Source: JAFLTL01 sp964389525 (lineage in GTDB: Bacteria; Bacteroidota; Bacteroidia; Bacteroidales; Muribaculaceae). From it: a stretch of DNA of 64,000 nt. A model generated the notes under the pieces. That model did no database searches. It saw nothing but the letters and a program-made list of their open reading frames with translations, and had not been told where the DNA came from. Shown in pieces: positions 41,646-50,191 of this stretch (the stretch's first letter is position 1; every line of letters begins with the position of its first letter). The stretch is from contig CAYMEX010000004.1 in assembly GCA_964389525.1 (NCBI GenBank), positions 81,495 to 145,494 of the forward strand, written 5' to 3'. Both the position numbers and the translations under genes were made by a program.

Positions 41646-44087
41646 TTACCGTTTCGGTATATCCACCGACTTCTCCCGGTCGCCGAGCAGGTGATCAGAG
41701 AAGAAGTCCACCATACGCCAGTAGAAATACTCATCCATATCGCCGAAGCCGTGACGCTGACCGGGCAGAACCACCAGATCGAAACGCTTTCCGGCACGTA
41801 TCAGAGCATTCACCACACGTATTGTGTTGCCCGGATGCACATTATTGTCGATATCGCCCGTCACAAGCATAAGATGTCCCTTGAGATTCTTGGCGATCTC
41901 CGGGTTGGTAGCGATTTTATAGACAAACGTCGTGTCGCCCTCTTCGCTCACCTCCTCCTTCACGCCGTGGTGCTTCTCGCTCCACCAGCGGTTGTAGATG
42001 CTGTTGTCATGGTTACCAGCGCACGAAACACCGGCCTTGAAGAAATCAGGATAAGAGAACATCGCCGCAGCCGTCATAAAGCCGCCGCCCGAGTGTCCGT
42101 GCATGCCCACACGCTCGATATCGATAAACGGATACTGACGGGCAAGCTGCTCGATAGCATACTTGTGGTCGGCGAGCGGATAATCGCGCATGTTGCCGTA
42201 GCCGTAGTTATGATACCACTTCGAGCGCGACGGATGGCCGCCACGCTGGCCCACATTGATCACGATGAAACCGGCCTGTGCGAGACGGTCGTTTCTCACA
42301 CTCATGCGTGTGAACGGATAGCTTGTAGCCTCAACCTGCGGACCAGGATAAACATAGTCGATGATCGGATAAACCTTTGTCGAGTCGAAATCAAACGGCT
42401 TGAACATCGTACCCCACAGGTCGGTAACGCCATCAGCAGCCTTAACCTTGAATACTTCGGGGAACTTGTAGCCGGCGGCAAAAAGCTGGCTGAAATCAGC
42501 CTCGTGAAGATCCATCACCTTGCGGCCCTGATTGTCGAGAAGTACCGCATTGGGCACTGTGTTCACACGCGAGTAATTGTCAACAATGAAGCGTGCGTCA
42601 TCATCGATCTCCGCACGGTGGAAATAATTGCCTTCGGTAAGCAGCTTCAGGCCGCTGCCGTCAAAATTCACACGATAGAGATGCTCGTAATACGGGTTCT
42701 CATCGGCATCCATGCCATTGGCCGTGAAGTAGATCGTGCGCGTCGGATCGTCGACCTTCAGCACCCGCGACACATGCCACGGACCTTTCGTTATACGGTT
42801 CTTCAGATTGCCCTCGCTGTCATAGAGATAGAGATGCGCCCAGCCGTCGCGTTCGCTCCAGAAGACGATCTCCTTGCCGTTCGATGTGAGTTTCACCGGC
42901 TGCATGTCCACATAGGTGTTCATGCGCTCCTCGATCACAGGCACCACCTTGTCATCTCCGATGGTGTATGTGCAGACATCCACGCGGTGCAGATCACGGC
43001 TCGTGCGCGTCAGATAGAACTTATTGTTGTCACCGGTCCAGACGCTCTTGTAGTATTCGTCGTTGGCCGAACGGTGGGTCGGAGTCTCCGTCTCTATGTC
43101 GATAACCTGATCCTTGAACGCGCTCGCGTCAACCTCCTTGCGGCTGTTGTCTGTCATGTCGAACACATAAAGATGCATCTGCGGAGCCTCTTTCTCGCCC
43201 GGCATATGGTACTTGTAGGTCTCAAGGGTCGGACGCGGCTGGGCCACCGAGTTGATCACCCAAAGAGGCTTCACATCGCGCTGATCCTCGATTGCCACGG
43301 CAAAATGCTTCGAGTCGGGCGACCATGCGCCATACACGCCCTTGCGCTTGCCGTTGCACAGTGTGTCGGTGTTCAGCGTGCTGTAGGGGATGCCGTAGCC
43401 GAAATCCTCTACTCCGTCGGTCGTGAGCTGTATGTCGGTGATAGTCGAGTCATTTTCGTCCTTGCGGGCTTTCTCATAGTCCTCGATGCTCATCTTGTAG
43501 AGATTCAGATCCTTGGCATACACCACTGTCTTGCCGTCGGGCGAAACAGAGCCCCAGCCGAGACGCTTGGGTTCCTTCTCCTTGTCGGCCAGATGTGTCA
43601 GCTTCTGGGTCGGGAAATCATACGAGAAATAAAACACCTTCTTCTCTTTCTTTCCTTTGCCCTCCTTGTCGCCATCTTTCTTCTTCACCTCTTCATCGAT
43701 GGTCGAAGTGATCTCAAAAGTGAAAGTACGGCCGTCCTTGTCTACCTTCAGGTTTCTGATCGGCATATGCTTTCCCTCAAACGGATCTCCGATGATCTCC
43801 GTCAGCTGCGATGCCATGTCGTCACGGTCAAAAAGCTGGGTGCGGGTGCGGGCGATCGGATCCACTACATACCAGAAATCACCATCACTGGTCTTGTAGG
43901 CGAACCAGAATTTGCTTCCGTCAGGAAACCACCTGGGAGTCACCTGTGTCGAAAACAGCATTGTGCCGAGCTTGTCGGACGTAAACTTCTCTGCCTGTAT
44001 ATAGCCCGGAAGACGGTCGCCGGCGACGCCGGTAGCTCCGATTGCGGCAAATGCCAGTGCAGAAAGCAACAAACGTAACTTTTTCAT
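41646..44087 (-). CDS. S9 family prolyl oligopeptidase (DPP4-like)
   Basis: The 813-residue exported enzyme (signal MKKLRLLLSALAFAAIGATGVAG) has an N-terminal beta-propeller of the DPP IV type over roughly residues 40-560 and an alpha/beta-hydrolase domain at the C-terminus. The triad is visible: Ser666 in GHSGGG, Asp747 in GDIDNNVHP and His779 in QRHGFGD. It should release dipeptides or cleave after proline in periplasmic peptides. The propeller has a Lys-rich insert (KKKDGDKEGKGKKEKK, about residue 135-150) that looks like a disordered loop. It is a single-gene unit. Confidence 0.92.
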   Translation of the reverse strand: MKKLRLLLSALAFAAIGATGVAGDRLPGYIQAEKFTSDKLGTMLFSTQVTPRWFPDGSKFWFAYKTSDGDFWYVVDPIARTRTQLFDRDDMASQLTEIIGDPFEGKHMPIRNLKVDKDGRTFTFEITSTIDEEVKKKDGDKEGKGKKEKKVFYFSYDFPTQKLTHLADKEKEPKRLGWGSVSPDGKTVVYAKDLNLYKMSIEDYEKARKDENDSTITDIQLTTDGVEDFGYGIPYSTLNTDTLCNGKRKGVYGAWSPDSKHFAVAIEDQRDVKPLWVINSVAQPRPTLETYKYHMPGEKEAPQMHLYVFDMTDNSRKEVDASAFKDQVIDIETETPTHRSANDEYYKSVWTGDNNKFYLTRTSRDLHRVDVCTYTIGDDKVVPVIEERMNTYVDMQPVKLTSNGKEIVFWSERDGWAHLYLYDSEGNLKNRITKGPWHVSRVLKVDDPTRTIYFTANGMDADENPYYEHLYRVNFDGSGLKLLTEGNYFHRAEIDDDARFIVDNYSRVNTVPNAVLLDNQGRKVMDLHEADFSQLFAAGYKFPEVFKVKAADGVTDLWGTMFKPFDFDSTKVYPIIDYVYPGPQVEATSYPFTRMSVRNDRLAQAGFIVINVGQRGGHPSRSKWYHNYGYGNMRDYPLADHKYAIEQLARQYPFIDIERVGMHGHSGGGFMTAAAMFSYPDFFKAGVSCAGNHDNSIYNRWWSEKHHGVKEEVSEEGDTTFVYKIATNPEIAKNLKGHLMLVTGDIDNNVHPGNTIRVVNALIRAGKRFDLVVLPGQRHGFGDMDEYFYWRMVDFFSDHLLGDREKSVDIPKR

Positions 44088-44177
44088 TTATGTTCTGTCT
44101 CTGTTTTGTTTTTTTCCATTGATAGGGTGATTGAGGCCCGCCACTGTTAAGTAATAAGCCATAATCACTTCGATATG

Positions 44178-44209
44178 CAAAGATAACTCCGTGAACTTGT
44201 ATTATCAAG
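44178..44209 (-). promoter_or_regulatory. Promoter of the S9 peptidase gene
   Basis: TATCTTTG (44185-44178) with CTTG at 44209-44206, read leftward. Confidence 0.55.
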
Positions 44210-44241
44210 TGTTAAATGGCCGCTTTTATTTCACAATTTGC

Positions 44242-44249
44242 TATTTTTG
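44242..44249 (+). promoter_or_regulatory. -7 box of the SGNH hydrolase pair
   Basis: TATTTTTG reads toward the first SGNH gene, 84 bases before its ATG; no clear -33 element. Confidence 0.5.
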
Positions 44250-44332
44250 TAAATCGGAAAATATTACGACACGACATATTGCAATTAAATCACTTCAATA
44301 AACCTATAAGTTTCTAAACAATTCAATAAACC

Positions 44333-45031
44333 ATGAAGAAGTTTCTGATTTCTGCTGCGATCCTTTTCATCGGTGCCGTCACTGCATCGGCCGATGAGGA
44401 ATGGGACTGGCCCAACTACAACTACTACGCCGACGCAAACGCCGAGCTTCTCAAAAACAAGCCCGACGATCCACGCCGCGTTATTTTCTTCGGCAACTCC
44501 ATCACCGAGGGATGGCCGATACACCGCCCAGAGTTCTTCACCGAAAACGGATTCATCGGGCGCGGAGTCTCCGGGCAGACTACCTATCACTTCCTGCTCC
44601 GCTTCATCGAGGACGTCATCAAGCTGAAACCCGCCGCCGTAGTCATTTGCGCTGCCGGAAACGATGTCGCCGAGAACACATGCCCCTACAACGAGGAGCG
44701 CTCGTTCAACAACATCGTCGGACTCATCGACATGGCGCAGGCTCACGGCATCAAAGTCATACTCACCTCAGTCCTCCCCGCCGCAAAATTCAGCTGGGCG
44801 CCCGAGATCACAGGATCTTCCGACAAGATCGCCTCGATGAACGTCAGACTCAAGGAGTATGCCGACACACACGACATTCCTTACGTCGACTACTATTCAT
44901 CGCTTGTCAACGGACAGCCCGACCGGGCTTTCAAGGCCGAGCTTTCCGGCGATGGAGTGCACCCCAACGCCGAAGGCTACAAGATCATGGAGAAAATCGT
45001 TCTCCCCGTCATCCGCAAGTATGTACCCTGA
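44333..45031 (+). CDS. Secreted SGNH/GDSL hydrolase, copy 1
   Basis: The 232-residue protein has a signal peptide (to about residue 20) and all four SGNH blocks: FFGNSITEG with Ser56, RGVSGQTT (Gly), CAAGNDVAENT (Gly-Asn110-Asp) and SGDGVHPNAEG (Asp and His). These enzymes are esterases, often removing acetyl groups from polysaccharides or peptidoglycan, or cleaving acyl lipids. It is followed after 18 bases by a close paralogue, evidently a tandem duplication. No transporter or other carbohydrate genes adjoin, so the substrate is unknown. Confidence 0.9.
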   Translation: MKKFLISAAILFIGAVTASADEEWDWPNYNYYADANAELLKNKPDDPRRVIFFGNSITEGWPIHRPEFFTENGFIGRGVSGQTTYHFLLRFIEDVIKLKPAAVVICAAGNDVAENTCPYNEERSFNNIVGLIDMAQAHGIKVILTSVLPAAKFSWAPEITGSSDKIASMNVRLKEYADTHDIPYVDYYSSLVNGQPDRAFKAELSGDGVHPNAEGYKIMEKIVLPVIRKYVP

Positions 45032-45049
45032 TTAAAATATCACTTAACA

Positions 45050-45745
45050 ATGAAAAAATTTCTGCTTTCTGCCGTAGCACTATTCACCGTCGCACTGTCG
45101 GTTAGTGCCGATGACAACTGGGATTGGCCTCTCTACAGCCGCTATGAGGCCAAAAACGCCGAACTTATGAAAAAAGCACCCGTCGATCTTCGTCGCGTCA
45201 TATTCTTCGGAAACTCCATCACCGAGGGATGGCCTTCGGCACGTCCCGACTTCTTCGAGAGCAACGATTTTGTCGGACGCGGCATCTCAGGACAGACTAC
45301 CTACCAGTTCGTACTTCGCTTCATCGAAGACGTCATCAACCTCAACCCCGCGCTGGTTGTCATTAACGCCGCCACCAACGACGTCGCCGAGAACACATGC
45401 CCCTACAACGAGGAGCGCACATTCAACAACATCGTGGCAATGGTGCAGATGGCACAGGCCAACGGCATTAAGGTCGTTCTCACCTCGACACTTCCCGCTG
45501 CTAAATTCGGCTGGAACCCTAAAATCACCGATTCTTCTGCCAAGATAGCGTCGCTCAACGCCCGCATTAAAAAGTATGCCGAGACCCACGACATCCCCTA
45601 CGTCGACTACTATTCCGCTCTCGTCTATGGCGAGAACAAGGCGCTCAACCCCGCCTATTCAGGCGACGGAGTGCACCCCAACGCCGAAGGCTACAAGATC
45701 ATGGAGAGTCTCGTCCTTCCCGTCGTGCGCCAGTACATCCCCTGA
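45050..45745 (+). CDS. Secreted SGNH/GDSL hydrolase, copy 2
   Basis: The 231-residue paralogue of the preceding gene shares its length, its signal and most motifs (Ser56 in FFGNSITEG, RGISGQTT, SGDGVHPNAEG). The third block differs: NAATNDVAENT in place of CAAGNDVAENT, so the usual Gly before the oxyanion Asn is Thr. The Asn remains, so activity is likely but specificity may have changed. Its stop is 4 bases from the end of the convergent epimerase gene, leaving no room for a separate terminator. Confidence 0.9.
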   Translation: MKKFLLSAVALFTVALSVSADDNWDWPLYSRYEAKNAELMKKAPVDLRRVIFFGNSITEGWPSARPDFFESNDFVGRGISGQTTYQFVLRFIEDVINLNPALVVINAATNDVAENTCPYNEERTFNNIVAMVQMAQANGIKVVLTSTLPAAKFGWNPKITDSSAKIASLNARIKKYAETHDIPYVDYYSALVYGENKALNPAYSGDGVHPNAEGYKIMESLVLPVVRQYIP

Positions 45746-45749
45746 TAGT

Positions 45750-46871
45750 TCATCTAACGACCCCGATACCGGGGCGATCGGTCGGCAAAGTCACCTTTCC
45801 GTCCACGATCTTCAGCCCGTCAAACGGGTCGTTGGTTATCAATAGATTTCCGTCCAGATCCGCCCAGTCGGCCATTGGTGCCAGCTGGGCGGCTGCTGTT
45901 ACCGCACACGAGGTCTCGGTCATGCAGCCGAGCATCACTTTCAGCCCCAGAGCTTTGGCCACGACAGCCATTTCGTGGGCCTCGTGCATGCCACCGCATT
46001 TCATCAGCTTGATGTTGATGCCGTCATATATGTCGGCCACACGCCTCACGTCGGCCACACCATGCACAGCCTCGTCGGCGATGATCGGAAGCGGCGAACG
46101 CTCACGCAGCCATGCCGTGTTCTCAACGTCGTCCTTGTCAAAAGGCTGCTCCACAAACAGGCAGTTGCGCTCCGCAAGCCAGTGGCACATCTCCAGAGCC
46201 TTCTCCCTTTTCGTCCACCCCTGATTGACGTCGGCACAGATCGGCACATCCGTCATCGTCCTTATCAGCTCAACGGTCTCCTTGTCGCGGTCGAGTCCCA
46301 TTTTCACCTTCAGCACTTTATATGGCGAAGCCTCCTCGACCTTCATCTTCACCACATCGGGTTTGTCTATGCCGATCGTAAACGAAGTGAACGGCGTCTC
46401 TGCCGGGTTAAGCCCCCATATCCTGAACCAGGGCTGCCCCATGATCTTACCCACAAGATCATGCAGTGCTATATCCACCGCGCATTTGGCCGCCTGGTTG
46501 CCGGTAGCCACAGTATCCATGTAGCGGTGTATGTCGGCGATCTGAAACGGGTCGGTGAATTGCTCTATATCGAGCTGCGATAGAAAATTGCAGACCGACT
46601 TCTCGCTTTCGCCGAGATAGGGCGGCATCGAGGCCTCACCATATCCCGTCAGGCCGTCAAGCTCGATCCTCACGAGCACGTCAGGCGTCACCGTGCGGCT
46701 CGATTTCGCAAGATTGAATGCGTGACGCAGCTGCAGTTCATGCGGCACAAACGACAGATTGAGCTTTCCCGGCTTTATCGCCTTCCTCACCTGACCGTTC
46801 AGCCCGAACGGTGCAAACGCGACCGCAGCCGCACCCAGAGCGCTGTTGCGCAAAAAAGTTCTTCTGTCCAT
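45750..46871 (-). CDS. Exported dipeptide epimerase (L-Ala-D/L-Glu epimerase family)
   Basis: The 373-residue enolase-superfamily protein has a twin-Arg-like leader (MDRRTFLRNSALGAAAVAFAPFG), so it may be exported folded. The muconate-lactonizing subgroup residues are all visible: Lys188 and Lys190 in LKVKMG, metal ligands Asp214, Glu241 (VEQPF) and Asp266 (ADEAV), and Lys288 in NIKLMKCGG. It should convert L-Ala-D-Glu from peptidoglycan into L-Ala-L-Glu. The NlpC/P60 endopeptidase gene just upstream, which would liberate such peptides, strengthens this; the same pairing is known in Bacteroides and Bacillus. Confidence 0.9.
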   Translation of the reverse strand: MDRRTFLRNSALGAAAVAFAPFGLNGQVRKAIKPGKLNLSFVPHELQLRHAFNLAKSSRTVTPDVLVRIELDGLTGYGEASMPPYLGESEKSVCNFLSQLDIEQFTDPFQIADIHRYMDTVATGNQAAKCAVDIALHDLVGKIMGQPWFRIWGLNPAETPFTSFTIGIDKPDVVKMKVEEASPYKVLKVKMGLDRDKETVELIRTMTDVPICADVNQGWTKREKALEMCHWLAERNCLFVEQPFDKDDVENTAWLRERSPLPIIADEAVHGVADVRRVADIYDGINIKLMKCGGMHEAHEMAVVAKALGLKVMLGCMTETSCAVTAAAQLAPMADWADLDGNLLITNDPFDGLKIVDGKVTLPTDRPGIGVVR

Positions 46872-46903
46872 TGGTTTACTGTGATATAGTGGCGTTTGTT
46901 TAT

Positions 46904-47100
46904 TGAAGTGATTTAAACTTATGACATTTTAAGATTTAAGACTGATTTTGAGGATATTTCGGAATCGCGATGAGGGAGCAATGGGGCTCCATTGTGACCG
47001 AAGAGAGGTCTTGAAATAGCCCGAAGCAGACTTGAAGCTTAAATTGCATGGTTTAGTTCACTTCCGGATTAACACTTTGTAATAAGTTTAAATCACTTCA
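46904..47100. repeat. 197-base element with perfect 19-bp terminal inverted repeats (MITE-like)
   Basis: TGAAGTGATTTAAACTTAT at 46904-46922 is matched by its exact complement at 47082-47100. The inside holds no long frame but has a CAATGG-GGCT-CCATTG hairpin (46979-46994). It begins three bases after the stop of the NlpC/P60 gene. No clear target duplication is seen. Confidence 0.6.
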
Positions 47101-47103
47101 TTG

Positions 47104-48090
47104 TCAGAAAAACCAGGGATGATCCTTCACTCTTGTCACCCCATCGCTTCCGGCCGAGTCACGCAGACGTCTGCTGCTAAGATAATGCTTTTCCATATAA
47201 TCGGGCGACTCACGGTCGAGACTGTTTATCCTCACCATGCCCGAGCAGTGCACATACATGCTGTCACCTTCATAGATCCCGACATGCGTCACCCGCCCCG
47301 TTTCCTCGTTTCCGAAAAACAGCAGGTCGCCGCGCTCTATACCGTCACGGCTTACCGGCTCCCCGCATTGCGCCTGCTGCGACGCGTCGCGCATCACGAT
47401 CAGCCCGTTGGCCCAGTGGCACAGCTTCACAAGCCCCGAGCAGTCCATCGACTTCGCCGACAAGCCGCCCCAGAGATAAGGCACACCCGTCAGAGCCTCG
47501 GCGCGTGCGATCATCTTCTCTATGTCATAAGGCTGGTCGCTCCACTTCCCTATTTCCATAAAACGGTCAACAGGAGCATACCCTTTCCGGCCGTCGGGCA
47601 GCGTCACCGACAGCACTCCGGGCGTATGCAAGGGCATCCCCTCCACTATGCAGCCGTCCGTCAGGTCTGTCACGACACCGTCGGCTGCCACAAGTCCGCT
47701 GTCGGCATACACCCACACCTCCTGCGGAGAATCGACAACATATCGTTCCGCCTTGCGCCATTCCGCCATTTCCTCCTCGCTCTTTTCTGCGATCGACGAC
47801 ACGTTCACATATCCGCGATAACCCTCAGGAGTCATCACGTCAAGCCATTCACCCTCGCGCCCGACGATCGCCACCGGCACCCCGAGCAGACACTGCGACA
47901 CAAGTTCCGATCCATGACGCGGTTCGGCACGCATGCACGCCACCGATATGCGCGGTTGTCCCCACCCCTCGATGTGCGGTTCCGTTTCCGCATTTTCAGC
48001 CCCGTTCTCTCCCCCTGTGCACGACACGGCCGGGACTGCCATCACAGCCCCGGCCATTATACCTGTCAGAAATCGCCTAATCCTTCCCAC
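47104..48090 (-). CDS. NlpC/P60 (C40) endopeptidase lipoprotein with SH3-like domains
   Basis: Translation should start at the GTG at 48090, inside the last 14 bases of the S41 gene, because this gives a proper lipoprotein signal (MGRIRRFLTGIMAGAVMAVPAVSC). Two SH3-like segments (about 45-95 and 115-165) are followed by the NlpC/P60 domain with Cys217 (DCSGL), His269 (VTHVGIY) and His281 (YVHCSG). It resembles the gamma-D-Glu-diamino acid endopeptidases that trim muropeptides, whose product is the substrate of the dipeptide epimerase downstream. Length 328 residues is normal for this type. Confidence 0.9.
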   Translation of the reverse strand: MGRIRRFLTGIMAGAVMAVPAVSCTGGENGAENAETEPHIEGWGQPRISVACMRAEPRHGSELVSQCLLGVPVAIVGREGEWLDVMTPEGYRGYVNVSSIAEKSEEEMAEWRKAERYVVDSPQEVWVYADSGLVAADGVVTDLTDGCIVEGMPLHTPGVLSVTLPDGRKGYAPVDRFMEIGKWSDQPYDIEKMIARAEALTGVPYLWGGLSAKSMDCSGLVKLCHWANGLIVMRDASQQAQCGEPVSRDGIERGDLLFFGNEETGRVTHVGIYEGDSMYVHCSGMVRINSLDRESPDYMEKHYLSSRRLRDSAGSDGVTRVKDHPWFF

Positions 48091-49723
48091 TTCCGCTTAT
48101 GAGTTTATCATAAAGATCCTTGTTGTTGACAAGCTCGACAGCCTTCTCATATGTCCCGCGGCTCACCGGATTTACACTCCTGAAATAGCCGTTCATATCC
48201 CACACATCGCGGGCTATCAGTCCCTTCGTTATCGCGCAGATGATAGCACGGCTCTTTTCAAGCCCCTCGGGGTTCGGCTTCACGCCGTTTTTCTCTCCGA
48301 GCGCCACGAGGCTGTTCAGCATCTCCTGAGTGAAATCAAAATTCTTGACAAAATCGCTCTCGGTCGGATAGTCGCGCTTGATGTCATCTCTGTGACGGTC
48401 CACATATTCGACAGCATAGCGGTTGAAAATTCCGTTTGCCATCAGATCGCGGTAGTAATCTGAATACATCGTCGTGTCGATAGGCACAAACATATCGGGC
48501 ATGATACCGCCGCCGCCATAAACCGGGCGATGGTTCTTAAGCGTCTCAACCTTGAGCGAGTCGGCGAAGTGGATGCTGTCGGCACTCATAAACTCACCCG
48601 ACATGTAGCGGTTATAGAGATCCATATGATACTGGTCACCCTCACCGTTGACATACGGTTTCTGTATCGAACGTCCTGTCGGAGTATGGTAGCGCGACAC
48701 GGTCAGTCTCACCATCGAGCCGTCGGGGAACGGGAACGGACGCTGCACGAGTCCTTTGCCGAACGTGCGCCGGCCGACTATGAGTCCGCGGTCATTGTCC
48801 TGGATCGCTCCTGCAAAGATCTCGCTTGCCGAAGCCGAGTTCTGGTTGACCATCACCACCAGACGCCCTTCAGGCATCAGCGGTTTGCCCTGCACGCGAT
48901 AGTCCTGACGGTCTACACGCGCACCATCGGTATACACCACAAGGTCACCGGGCTGCAGAAACAGCGAAGCCATGTCGTAGGCCGGACTCAGATAGCCGCC
49001 GCCATTGTCCTCCAGGTCTATGATCAGATCCTTCATACCCTCCTTCTGCAGTTTCATTACAGCTTCGGCCACTTCATTGCCGGTGTCCTCCGCAAACCGG
49101 CTCACACGTATGTAACCCGTTGTCGGACTCTCCATATATGCGGCGTCAACGCTGTAGAGCGGTATATCATCACGTATGATTCTGAACGTTATCGGCTCAG
49201 CTACACCGCGACGCAGCACTTTCACTATCACCTCCGTCCCTTTCGGGCCGCGCAGCAGGTTCAAGATCTCGCTGTTAGCGCGCCCTGCACCCGATATGAT
49301 CGAGTCGTTGGCCGAGAGGATGCGGTCGCCGGGCTGTATGCCCACTGCCTCCGACGGGCCTCCGGCCGTTGTCTGTATCACATAGAGCGAGTCATTGTTC
49401 ATGTTGAACTGTATGCCGATGCCGCTGAAATTACCCTGCAGCGGCGTGGTAAGCTCCTTTGTCTCTTTGGCGTCCGTATAAACCGAATGCGGATCAAGAG
49501 TCTTGAGCATCGCTATTATAGCCTCCTCGACCATTTTGGGCGAATCGACCGTGTCGACATAGAAATTTTCTATAAGACGCTCGGCATATCCGAGTTTTTG
49601 AAGCGGAGAAAACTCCGGGGCTTTCTCTGATTGCTTACGGTCACGCGCCCACACGGCAGCAACAGCAATAAGCACGATAGCCAACGCTCCAACAATTCTT
49701 TTCATCTTCTTTGACTTTAACAT
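48077..49723 (-). CDS. S41 family C-terminal processing peptidase
   Basis: The ATG at 49723 is used (548 residues); 49705 is also possible. A membrane anchor (residues 9-26) is followed by a PDZ domain (LQGNFSGIGIQFNMNNDSLYV onward) and the S41 catalytic domain with the Ser in NQNSASASEIFAGAIQD and the Lys in RRTFGKGLVQ. The C-terminal 200 residues form a helical tail seen in Bacteroidetes members. It degrades or trims periplasmic proteins, often cell-wall hydrolases. Overlap with the NlpC/P60 gene suggests a wall-turnover unit. Confidence 0.9.
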   Translation of the reverse strand: MLKSKKMKRIVGALAIVLIAVAAVWARDRKQSEKAPEFSPLQKLGYAERLIENFYVDTVDSPKMVEEAIIAMLKTLDPHSVYTDAKETKELTTPLQGNFSGIGIQFNMNNDSLYVIQTTAGGPSEAVGIQPGDRILSANDSIISGAGRANSEILNLLRGPKGTEVIVKVLRRGVAEPITFRIIRDDIPLYSVDAAYMESPTTGYIRVSRFAEDTGNEVAEAVMKLQKEGMKDLIIDLEDNGGGYLSPAYDMASLFLQPGDLVVYTDGARVDRQDYRVQGKPLMPEGRLVVMVNQNSASASEIFAGAIQDNDRGLIVGRRTFGKGLVQRPFPFPDGSMVRLTVSRYHTPTGRSIQKPYVNGEGDQYHMDLYNRYMSGEFMSADSIHFADSLKVETLKNHRPVYGGGGIMPDMFVPIDTTMYSDYYRDLMANGIFNRYAVEYVDRHRDDIKRDYPTESDFVKNFDFTQEMLNSLVALGEKNGVKPNPEGLEKSRAIICAITKGLIARDVWDMNGYFRSVNPVSRGTYEKAVELVNNKDLYDKLISGSGKD

Positions 49724-49728
49724 TGATC

Positions 49729-50187
49729 TCAATTCTGTTTCTTTGCAGCCACAAAGCCGCTGACATCCGCTCCATACCGTTCAAGTTCCCTCACGACGCT
49801 CGAGCTAACCGAGGCGTGTTCAGGAAGCGACATCATAAACACTGTCTCGATCCCCGACATACGTCGGTTCACATCGGCAAGCTGCTGTTCATAAAGAAAG
49901 TCGGAGCTGTTTCTAAGACCGCGCAGAAGATACTCCGCACCGGCCTCTTTCGCTTTAACGTAAGTCAGGCCGCTATAGCTTAGCACTTCAACCTTGTCGC
50001 CGAATCCCTCCACCGCACGTCTGATAGCATCGACCCTCGACTGCGCTTCATGTTCGGCATCGGGTTTGTTTATATTCACACCGACTCCGATATAGATCTT
50101 GTCAAACAATGCGAGGCTCCGCTCCACTATCGACAGATGTCCCACAGTAAATGGGTCGAACGACCCGGCATAAAAAGCCTTGCTCAT
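49729..50187 (-). CDS. coaD: Pantetheine-phosphate adenylyltransferase
   Basis: The 152-residue enzyme shows the nucleotidyltransferase motif TVGH (residues 14-17) in YAGSFDPFTVGHLSI, the LLRGLRNSSDFLYE substrate loop and ASVSSSVVREL near the end. It makes dephospho-CoA from 4'-phosphopantetheine and ATP. It lies 4 bases downstream of parE and 5 bases upstream of the S41 peptidase ATG, so all are likely co-transcribed. Confidence 0.96.
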   Translation of the reverse strand: MSKAFYAGSFDPFTVGHLSIVERSLALFDKIYIGVGVNINKPDAEHEAQSRVDAIRRAVEGFGDKVEVLSYSGLTYVKAKEAGAEYLLRGLRNSSDFLYEQQLADVNRRMSGIETVFMMSLPEHASVSSSVVRELERYGADVSGFVAAKKQN

Positions 50188-50191
50188 AAGT

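Noticed and set aside
41691..44078. A 795-codon rightward frame opposite the S9 peptidase
   Set aside because: It is the antisense shadow of a gene with an intact signal, propeller and catalytic triad; its own product is His/Arg/Val-rich with no recognisable domain.
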